NCBI GenBank assembly: GCA_050329415.1
Contig: JBHJOS010000146.1
Coordinates: 1-11,264, forward strand
DNA: 11,264 nt
Reading direction: 5' to 3'
Origin: JANNOG01 sp050329415
GTDB lineage: Bacteria > Actinomycetota > Actinomycetes > Actinomycetales > JBBAYJ01
The notes under the pieces are model-generated. The model had not been told where the DNA came from, made no database searches, and saw nothing but the letters and a program-made list of their open reading frames with translations. This document shows, piece by piece, positions 5,722 through 11,264 of this stretch (the first letter of the stretch is position 1; each line of letters starts with the position of its first letter). The translations under genes were made by a program, and so were the position numbers.

Positions 5722-6744
5722 CCCGTCCGCCCGCAGCTCGTGGAGCAGCTCGCTCAGCGGTCCCTCGGCGTTGACCCAGTGACGCTCCAGGACCCAGCCG
5801 AGCCGGTCGTTGACGGCGAGCATGTGGGCGTTCTCGTCGGCGTTCCAGGTGTGGAGGTGCCGCAGCGCGGGCTCGTGCTCGGCGAGCCGGAGCGCCATCG
5901 TCGCCTTGACGAGCAACCCGAGCCGGCGCCCCCGGTGGGCGCGGACGACCGCGGTGTCCCACTGCTCGCCGCGGTCGTGTCCCGGCCACGCCACGATGTC
6001 GGTGAACCCGGCGATGTCACCGGTCGGCGAGTGCACGGCGGCGACGACGTGGTGGCGCAACCCGGCGGCGGCGATGAAGTCGTCCTGCCGGTGGACCGCC
6101 TTGTCGCCGGTCGGCGGGTGCTCCCAGGTGCTCTCGCCGAGCGGGGCGTCCTCCATGGCCGCGAGCGCCGCACCGAACGCGGACACCAGGTCCGGCGGGG
6201 TCCGCCCCTCCCAGGAGACGACCTGGTAGCCGGCTGCGGTCTCGGCCGCCTCGTCGCGCACGGTCCGGGCCACGTCCAGGGTGTGCGCGGTCGACTCCCA
6301 CGCGGACACCCGCTCGACCTGGTTCACGCGCAGGGCGCTCAACCGCTCCGCCGCGGCGTTGCCGGGTCCCTCCTGAGGCCACGTCATCTCGGCGGTGCTC
6401 CGGCCGCGTTCGCGCGCAGCCGCCGCGACCGCGGCCAGCAGGCGCCGCCCGTGGCCCCGGCGGCGATGCTCCGGCAGGACGTACGCCTCGACCGACGCGC
6501 GGTCGAGGTTCGCGTCCAGGGGCAGCTCCGCGAACGCGGTGCCGATGCCGGGGACGACGGAGACCAAAACGTCGTGACCGGGCTCCAGCCCAGCCCGCAG
6601 CGTCGCGACGACGCCCTCGACCGGCCCGAGTGTCTCCAGCGTCGTCAGACCGTCGTGCCGCGCCACGGCGAGCAGGATGCGCGCGGACTCCTGAAGCAGG
6701 TCCTCGGAGATGGTGGCGCTCTCGTGGACGTCGACGTCGGTCAC
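5704..6744 (-). CDS. Tandem-GNAT N-acetyltransferase
   Basis: The product has 346 residues with two GNAT domains. The N-terminal domain (about 1-165) has the acetyl-CoA loop HRRRGHGRRLL (93-103) after the strand VEAYVLP. The C-terminal domain (about 172-346) has HRGRRLGLLVKATM (270-283) after WDTAVV and ends with LHTWNADENAHMLAVNDRLGW (298-317), the usual terminal motif of small-molecule acyltransferases of this class. Both CoA loops look usable, unlike some tandem GNATs with one degenerate half. The two-domain plan resembles mycothiol synthase, but characteristic MshD sequences were not recognised, so the substrate is unknown. GTG 6744 follows GAGG and begins MTDVDVHESATISED; longer in-frame starts exist up to 6780. 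It lies between lipA and DUF4191, which are adjacent in mycobacteria, so it may be an insertion into that cluster. It ends 16 bases before DUF4191. Confidence 0.85.
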   Translation of the reverse strand: MTDVDVHESATISEDLLQESARILLAVARHDGLTTLETLGPVEGVVATLRAGLEPGHDVLVSVVPGIGTAFAELPLDANLDRASVEAYVLPEHRRRGHGRRLLAAVAAAARERGRSTAEMTWPQEGPGNAAAERLSALRVNQVERVSAWESTAHTLDVARTVRDEAAETAAGYQVVSWEGRTPPDLVSAFGAALAAMEDAPLGESTWEHPPTGDKAVHRQDDFIAAAGLRHHVVAAVHSPTGDIAGFTDIVAWPGHDRGEQWDTAVVRAHRGRRLGLLVKATMALRLAEHEPALRHLHTWNADENAHMLAVNDRLGWVLERHWVNAEGPLSELLHELRADGVTAPG

Positions 6745-6819
6745 GGCCTCATGGTGGCCCACCGGCCGCGGACGCGGCACGTCGCGCCCGCCCGCCGCCG
6801 CCCGGGCGACGATGGCCGG

Positions 6820-6921
6820 GTGTTCCTCCTCTTCAGCAACCGCCTGGGGTGTGCCGGGTCGGTCCTCGTGTCCCTCATCGGGACGGTGGTCGTGATCGCC
6901 CTGCTGGTACTGCTGTTCTGA
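6820..6921 (+). CDS. 33-residue single-pass membrane protein
   Basis: From GTG 6820 the product starts MFLLFSNRLGCAGSVLV and continues as an almost unbroken hydrophobic helix ending VALLVLLF-type sequence before TGA. The N-terminal F-S-N-R-x-G-C followed by G-S-x-x-V-S looks like a small ORF type I recall from other actinobacteria annotated only as hypothetical; this memory could not be checked. It occupies the gap between the divergent GNAT gene and the convergent lipA end (18 bases away), where no minus-strand gene exists. No clear ribosome binding site or -10 is seen, so expression is uncertain. The frame remains open upstream into the GNAT antisense strand, but that part looks like shadow sequence. 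Function unknown. Confidence 0.5.
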   Translation: MFLLFSNRLGCAGSVLVSLIGTVVVIALLVLLF

Positions 6922-6939
6922 CGCGCCGGGGGCGACCCG

Positions 6940-7872
6940 TCAGCCGACCACGGCCCGGGCCTCGACCGCCTGCCGGTAGAGCCGCCCGGCCCGGTACGAC
7001 GACCGGACGAGCGGTCCCGACATCACCCCCGCGAACCCGATCCCGCGCGCCTCGGCGTCCAGCTCGACGAACTCCTCCGGCTTCACCCACCGCTCGACCG
7101 GGTGGTGCCGGGGGGTCGGCCGCAGGTACTGGGTGATCGTCACCAGGTCGCACCCGGCGGCGTGCAGGTCGCGCAGCGCCTGCGACACCTCGTCCCGGGT
7201 CTCGCCCATCCCGAGGATGAGGTTCGACTTCGTCACCAGGCCGGCGGCACGACCCTGGGAGAGCACGTCCAGGGAACGCTCGTAGCGGAACGCCGGCCGG
7301 ATCCGCTTGAAGATCCGGGGCACGGTCTCGACGTTGTGGGCGAAGACCTCCGGAGCCGCCTCGAAGACCTGGCCCAGCAGCTCCGGCCGGCCGGAGAAGT
7401 CCGGGACCAGGATCTCGACCCCGGTGCCCGGGTTGCGGGCGTGGATCTGGCGGATCGTCTCGGCGTACAGCCAGACGCCCTCGTCCGGCAGGTCGTCGCG
7501 GGCCACCCCGGTCACCGTCGCGTATCGCAGCTGCATGGTCGCCACCGACTCGGCGACCCGGCGCGGTTCGTCGGTGTCCAGCGGCTCCGGTCGCCCGGTG
7601 TCGATCTGGCAGAAGTCGCACCGCCGGGTGCACTGGGAGCCGCCGATGAGGAACGTCGCCTCGCGGTCCTCCCAGCATTCGAAGATGTTGGGGCAGCCCG
7701 CCTCCTGGCAGACGGTGTGCAGGCCTTCGCGCTTCACCAGGCCGGCCAGCTCGGTGTACTCCGGGCCCATCCGCGCCCGGGTCTTGATCCACCCGGGCTT
7801 GCGCTCGATGGGGACCTCGGCGTTGCGCGCCTCGATCCGCAGCAGCCGGCGACCTTCCGGGGCGAGCGTCAC
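6940..7872 (-). CDS. lipA: Lipoyl synthase
   Basis: The product has 310 residues. It is a radical-SAM enzyme that inserts two sulfur atoms at C6 and C8 of protein-bound octanoyl groups to make lipoyl cofactor. The auxiliary cluster cysteines are Cys55, Cys60 and Cys66 (CQEAGCPNIFEC) and the radical-SAM cysteines are Cys81, Cys85 and Cys88 (CTRRCDFC). The C-terminal RSSY motif (290-293), whose serine ligates the auxiliary [4Fe-4S] cluster that is consumed as sulfur donor, is present. VTGVARDDLPDEG and NVETVPRIF are further family blocks. The start is GTG 7872, with TACCGT ending six bases upstream. It follows lipB after 69 bases on the same strand. All catalytic elements are intact. Confidence 0.98.
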   Translation of the reverse strand: MTLAPEGRRLLRIEARNAEVPIERKPGWIKTRARMGPEYTELAGLVKREGLHTVCQEAGCPNIFECWEDREATFLIGGSQCTRRCDFCQIDTGRPEPLDTDEPRRVAESVATMQLRYATVTGVARDDLPDEGVWLYAETIRQIHARNPGTGVEILVPDFSGRPELLGQVFEAAPEVFAHNVETVPRIFKRIRPAFRYERSLDVLSQGRAAGLVTKSNLILGMGETRDEVSQALRDLHAAGCDLVTITQYLRPTPRHHPVERWVKPEEFVELDAEARGIGFAGVMSGPLVRSSYRAGRLYRQAVEARAVVG

Positions 7873-7878
7873 CCCACC

Positions 7879-7884
7879 ACGGTA
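7879..7884 (-). promoter_or_regulatory. Possible leaderless -10 element of lipA
   Basis: TACCGT on the minus strand ends six bases before GTG 7872 in the 69-base lipB-lipA gap. No good -35 is visible 16-18 bases upstream. It suggests lipA may have its own start besides read-through from lipB. Confidence 0.35.
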
Positions 7885-7941
7885 CGTCGCCGGGGTCTCG
7901 GACCTCGACCACCTCCGACTCGTCGCCGAGGAGGTCCCGCC

Positions 7942-8628
7942 TCAGGTGGCCTGACGCGGCCGGAGCAGGTCCGTGAGGGCCTCGACCACGCGTGCCCGGA
8001 CCACTCCCACGGCGTCCGGGACGCTCACGCGCCGTCCCAGCTCCGCCGTCAGCGACGTCACGCCGGCGTCGGTGATCCCGCACGGCACGACCGCGCCCGC
8101 CCACGACAGGTCGCAGTCGCAGTTGAGCGAGAAGCCGTGCATCGTGACCCCCCGCTCGACCCGGATCCCGATCGCGGCCACCTTGCGGTCCGGCCGGCCC
8201 GGCCCGGCCCCGGCCACCCACACCCCGGAACGCCCGTCGACCCGGACCGTCGTCAGTCCCAGGTCGGCGCAGGCGGCGATGAGCGCGCCCTCCAGCCGGC
8301 GCACGTAGCCGACGACGTCGAGGGGCTGCGGCAGCCGGACGATGGGGTAGCCGACCAGCTGCCCCGGCCCGTGCCACGTGATCCGCCCCCCGCGGTCGAC
8401 GTCGATGACGGGGGTGCCGTCCTGCGGTCGCTCCCACGGCTCGGTCCGCTTGCCCGCCGTGTACACCGCCTCGTGCTCCAGCAGGAGCAATCGTGCCCCG
8501 GCTCCCTCGGCCACCGCCGCGAGCTCCGTCCGCTGGCGCTGCCAGCCCGCGTGGTAGGGCACGAGCCCGGGGAGATCGAGCACGTCCACGGCGGGCAGCG
8601 GCGGGGAGGCGACGTCGGCGGTGGCCAC
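7942..8628 (-). CDS. lipB: Octanoyl-ACP:protein octanoyltransferase
   Basis: The product has 228 residues, a normal LipB length. It moves octanoate from acyl carrier protein to the lipoyl-domain lysine, the step before LipA. Signatures are RGGRITWHGPGQLVGYP (79-95), the catalytic lysine in RKVAAIGI (Lys149), HGFSLNCDCDL (164-173) and the catalytic cysteine in VPCGITDAGVTSL (Cys183). The same frame is open far upstream, but that part is antisense to the exporter gene. GTG 8628 is chosen because the conserved region begins soon after it and CATACT lies seven bases before. It is divergent from the MMPL gene, with start codons only 28 bases apart, and lies upstream of lipA in the same direction. 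Confidence 0.96.
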   Translation of the reverse strand: MATADVASPPLPAVDVLDLPGLVPYHAGWQRQRTELAAVAEGAGARLLLLEHEAVYTAGKRTEPWERPQDGTPVIDVDRGGRITWHGPGQLVGYPIVRLPQPLDVVGYVRRLEGALIAACADLGLTTVRVDGRSGVWVAGAGPGRPDRKVAAIGIRVERGVTMHGFSLNCDCDLSWAGAVVPCGITDAGVTSLTAELGRRVSVPDAVGVVRARVVEALTDLLRPRQAT

Positions 8629-8656
8629 GAGATCGAGTATGGGACAGTGGGTCCTC
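8629..8656. promoter_or_regulatory. Compact divergent control region of lipB and the MMPL gene
   Basis: On the minus strand, CATACT (8641-8636) ends seven bases before the lipB GTG, a plausible leaderless -10. The exporter has possible starts at GTG 8621, ATG 8639 and GTG 8657; the first two would overlap lipB or its promoter. The promoters must therefore overlap the other gene's coding sequence or start region. Confidence 0.35.
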
Positions 8657-11167
8657 GTGACCGCCACCGAGGCGGGGACGGGCGGGACGGCCTCGACCAG
8701 CCCCGCGCGCCCCAGAAGCCGACGTCTCATGCTGCTGTGCTCCGCCGCTCTCGTGGGGTGGGTGGCGCTGGGCGGGATCGGCGGGACGTTCCAGGAGCGG
8801 CTCTCGGAGGTCCAGGAGAACGACGCCGCGAGCTTCCTGCCGGACGACGTCGAGTCGACGACCGTCAACGAGCTGTCCGAGGGCTTCGCCGGCAGCGACA
8901 CGTTCCCGGCGTTCCTCGTCGTGGAGTCCCCGGGCGGACAGCTCACGCCGGAGCAGCTGGCGGCCGTCCAGGCGTTCGCCGAGTCGGTGCCCGACCTGCC
9001 GGTCGTGGTGGGGGAGCCGGACGACTCCGCCGACCGGCCGGACGGCGACCCCGCCGATCTCGCGGTGGGCGACTTCCTGGCCGAGGGCCCGCCGGGGGCG
9101 CCGGCCGTCCCGGTGCAGCCCGCCGAGGACGGCGAGGCCGTCCTCGGTCTCGTGAACTTCTCCGCCGACCTCCTCGGCGATGCCCTCGAGGACGGTTCCG
9201 ACCCCATCCAGGTCGCCGTCGAGGCGGTCCGGGTCGCCGACGACGACCTGGGGGAGGGACTGGACTCCTTCGTCGCCGGCCCGGCGGCCACGGTCGCCGA
9301 CTTCGGTGAGGCCTTCGCCGGGATCGACGGGCTGCTGCTGGGGGTGGCGCTCGCAGCCGTCCTCGTCATCCTCGTCATCGTCTACCGCAGCCCACTGCTG
9401 CCGATCATCGTCATCCTCTCCGCCGTCTTCGCGCTCTCGGCGGCCTCGATCACCGTCTTCTACCTCGCCGACGCCGACCTCGTGCAGCTCAACGGCCAGG
9501 CGCAGGGGATCCTCTTCATCCTCGTCGTCGGGGCGACGGTGGACTACGCGCTGCTGCTGACCGCGCGCTACCGCGAGGAGCTGCGCGGGCACGACGACCG
9601 CTTCGCGGCGATGCGCCGGGCGTGGCGGCGGTCGCTGGAGCCGATCGTGGCGTCCGGGGCCACCGTGATCCTGGGTCTGCTGTGCCTGTTGCTGTCTCAG
9701 CTGGGGTCGAACCGCGCCCTCGGCCCGGTCGCCGCCACCGGGATCGTGTTCTCGATGCTGTCGGCGCTCACCTTCCTGCCGGCCATGCTGCTGCTGCCGC
9801 TGCCGGTCCTCGTCGTCGTCGTCGCCGGGGCCGGGGCCGGACTGGGAGCCGCCCTGTTCGCGGTGACCGGAGGCCCGGTCGCGGTCGGTGCCGGCATCGG
9901 CGGGCTCGTGGGAGTCGCAGTCGCGGTCGCCGTGGCCGCTCGCCTCGTCCACCGCCGACGCGACCGGTCCCGGCACGGCGACGCGGTCGAGGCCGGTCGC
10001 TGGGTGTTCTGGCCCGGGGTGCCGCACGTCGGCAGCCCCGGGGCCGAGACCGGCGGCATCTGGGCGCGTGTCGCCCGCGGGGTCGGCCGCCGACCCAGGC
10101 CCACCTGGATCGTCGTCGCCGTCGTCCTCGCCGGACTCGCCGCGCTCTCGCCGACCTTCCGGGGGGACGGCACGGCACAGAGCGACACCTTCCTCACCGA
10201 GGTCGAGTCGGTGGTGGGTCAGGAGGCCCTGGGGCGCCACTTCCCGGCCGGTGCCGACAGCCCAGCATTCGTCGTCGTCCCGGAGGACCTCGCCGAGGAG
10301 GCGCTCGAGGTCGTCACGGCACGCGAGGGGGTGCGCGGTGCCTCGCTCACCGCGGCGCCGCCTGCCGGCGAGCCGGTCGTCGTCGACGGCCTGATCCGGA
10401 TCGAGGCCGTCCTCACCGACCCGTTCGACAGCATCGCGGCCGAGGACACCGTCCGGGCGCTGCGCGAGGACCTCGACGCGGTGTCCGGCGACGCTCTCGT
10501 CGGCGGGCAGACAGCCATCCAGCTGGACGTTCTCGAGACGTCGCAGGCCGATCTGGTCCGGATCGTGCCGGCGGTGCTCCTGGTCATCCTGGTCGTGCTC
10601 GCCCTGCTGCTCCGGTCCATCGTGGCGCCGCTGCTCATCGTGGCGGCGAACGTCCTGTCGTTCGCCGCCACCATCGGCGTCGCGGCGCTGGTGTTCAACG
10701 AGGTCCTGCGGTTCCCCGGGTCGGACCCGGCGGTCGTGCTGTTCGGGTTCGTCTTCCTCGTCGCTCTCGGGATCGACTACTCGATCTTCCTCATGACCCG
10801 GGTCCGCGAGGAGTCGGCGAGCCGGGGGACCCGGCCGGGCATGCTCACCGGGCTCGCGGTGACGGGCGGCGTCATCACGTCCGCCGGCATCGTGCTGGCG
10901 ACGACGTTCGCCGCGCTGGCGGTGCTGCCGATCCTGTTCCTGGCCCAGATCGCGTTCATCGTGGCGTTCGGGGTGCTGCTGGACACGTTCGTCGTCCGGT
11001 CGCTGCTGCTGCCGGCGCTCGGCTACGACATCGGCCGGCGGATCTGGTGGCCGCACCGGCTGTCCCGGGAACCCCAGGTGCCACGGCGGAACGCGGACGG
11101 CTCGGACCACGCGGACGGCTCGGACCACGCGCGCGTCTCGAACGACGAGGCACGCACCCGTGCCTAG
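8657..11167 (+). CDS. MMPL/RND-family membrane exporter
   Basis: The product has 836 residues from GTG 8657 (848 from GTG 8621, 842 from ATG 8639). It has the two-lobe MMPL plan: TM1 at about 24-43, an extracytoplasmic loop (44-220), a helix bundle with GATVDYALLLTARYREEL (292-309), TM7 at about 483-499, a second loop (500-633) and a final bundle with LGIDYSIFLMTRVREES (704-720). The D-Y pairs at 296-297 and 707-708 are the expected proton-relay positions. Such proteins export lipids, siderophores or small hydrophobic compounds by proton motive force; the substrate here is unknown. Odd points: about 66 residues of Ala/Gly/Val-rich sequence (about 381-446) lie between LTFLPAMLLL and GRWVFWPGVP, which normally nearly abut, and the cytoplasmic tail has a doubled ADGSDH. 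It is divergent from lipB and its stop overlaps cobS. Confidence 0.93.
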   Translation: MTATEAGTGGTASTSPARPRSRRLMLLCSAALVGWVALGGIGGTFQERLSEVQENDAASFLPDDVESTTVNELSEGFAGSDTFPAFLVVESPGGQLTPEQLAAVQAFAESVPDLPVVVGEPDDSADRPDGDPADLAVGDFLAEGPPGAPAVPVQPAEDGEAVLGLVNFSADLLGDALEDGSDPIQVAVEAVRVADDDLGEGLDSFVAGPAATVADFGEAFAGIDGLLLGVALAAVLVILVIVYRSPLLPIIVILSAVFALSAASITVFYLADADLVQLNGQAQGILFILVVGATVDYALLLTARYREELRGHDDRFAAMRRAWRRSLEPIVASGATVILGLLCLLLSQLGSNRALGPVAATGIVFSMLSALTFLPAMLLLPLPVLVVVVAGAGAGLGAALFAVTGGPVAVGAGIGGLVGVAVAVAVAARLVHRRRDRSRHGDAVEAGRWVFWPGVPHVGSPGAETGGIWARVARGVGRRPRPTWIVVAVVLAGLAALSPTFRGDGTAQSDTFLTEVESVVGQEALGRHFPAGADSPAFVVVPEDLAEEALEVVTAREGVRGASLTAAPPAGEPVVVDGLIRIEAVLTDPFDSIAAEDTVRALREDLDAVSGDALVGGQTAIQLDVLETSQADLVRIVPAVLLVILVVLALLLRSIVAPLLIVAANVLSFAATIGVAALVFNEVLRFPGSDPAVVLFGFVFLVALGIDYSIFLMTRVREESASRGTRPGMLTGLAVTGGVITSAGIVLATTFAALAVLPILFLAQIAFIVAFGVLLDTFVVRSLLLPALGYDIGRRIWWPHRLSREPQVPRRNADGSDHADGSDHARVSNDEARTRA
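11093..11128 (+). repeat. Two tandem 18-bp repeats in the exporter C-terminal tail
   Basis: GCGGACGGCTCGGACCAC is present at 11093-11110 and again without change at 11111-11128, encoding ADGSDH twice. Perfect identity suggests a recent in-frame duplication in the disordered cytoplasmic tail. Confidence 0.9.
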
Positions 11168-11264
11168 CTGACCGCGCCGAGGCCCGGCGCCGTGAGCGCG
11201 ACGAGCAGGACGGCCAGGCTCACCTCGACGGCGGCCCCGAGCACGTCTCCGGTGAGGCCGCCGA
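11164..11264 (-). CDS. cobS: Cobalamin synthase CobS, C-terminal end (5' part beyond window)
   Basis: Only the last 32 codons are present: GGLTGDVLGAAVEVSLAVLL and a hydrophobic tail ending GLGAVS, then TAG. GG-x-TGD-x-LGA-x-x-E is the C-terminal signature of adenosylcobinamide-GDP ribazoletransferase, the integral membrane enzyme that joins adenosylcobinamide-GDP and alpha-ribazole in the last stage of cobalamin synthesis. Its TAG (11166-11164) lies one base out of register with the TAG of the convergent exporter (11165-11167); both use the palindrome CTAG. Other cobalamin genes may follow outside the window. Confidence 0.82.
   Translation of the reverse strand, partial: GGLTGDVLGAAVEVSLAVLLVALTAPGLGAVS

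Noticed and set aside
5740..6921. 393-codon plus-strand open frame ending in the small membrane ORF
   Set aside because: All but the last 33 codons are antisense to the GNAT gene and have shadow composition. Only the terminal hydrophobic segment is kept as a candidate gene.
6875..11128. A 1417-codon open frame on the minus strand across the exporter, lipB and lipA
   Set aside because: It is an out-of-frame or antisense shadow typical of very GC-rich coding DNA. Its translation is Arg/Gly/Asp-rich with no domain, while lipA, lipB and the MMPL gene in the same space have full family signatures.
1..11264. Defence island, biosynthetic cluster, prophage or RNA gene
   Set aside because: Apart from one toxin-antitoxin module, no defence, phage, transposase, assembly-line or structured-RNA signature was seen on either strand.

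Overview
The window is about 11.3 kb of very GC-rich DNA with tightly packed genes, GTG starts, -10 elements lying 6-8 bases before start codons (leaderless mRNAs) and hairpins without U-tracts. Together with a GlnR-type operator at glnA, a DUF4191 gene and the lipB-lipA-DUF4191-RDD-glnA order known from mycobacteria, this points to an Actinomycetota chromosome. Pseudonocardiales would fit, but that is inference.

Layout. Bases 1-716 hold a minus-strand operon of a small membrane protein and a small XRE-type regulator (cut by the window edge), with a near-consensus promoter bracketed by two copies of a TGTTTGACAT motif. Bases 760-2488 form an accessory minus-strand block: an RHH antitoxin and PIN toxin (VapBC type), a pentapeptide-repeat protein, and the remains of a glycolipid-binding-like gene broken by a 7-bp tandem duplication, a nonsense codon and loss of its 3' end. 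Bases 2489-2804 have no convincing gene.

Bases 2805-8628 are conserved core: glnA (glutamine synthetase I) with a terminator-like hairpin behind it and a double GlnR box in front; a divergent RDD membrane protein; a DUF4191 membrane protein; a tandem-GNAT acetyltransferase; a tiny plus-strand membrane ORF; lipA; and lipB. LipB transfers octanoate from octanoyl-ACP to lipoyl domains and LipA inserts the two sulfurs, so those two genes complete protein lipoylation.

Bases 8657-11167 encode an MMPL/RND-type exporter divergent from lipB, with an unusual extra hydrophobic insert. Its stop codon shares a CTAG palindrome with the stop of a convergent cobS (cobalamin synthase), of which only the last 32 codons lie in the window.

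No RNA gene, CRISPR array or insertion sequence was recognised. I see no clearly novel multi-gene system. The most rewarding details are the GlnR operator, the mechanism of pseudogene decay, the paired operator at the XRE operon, the MMPL insert and the 33-residue ORF.
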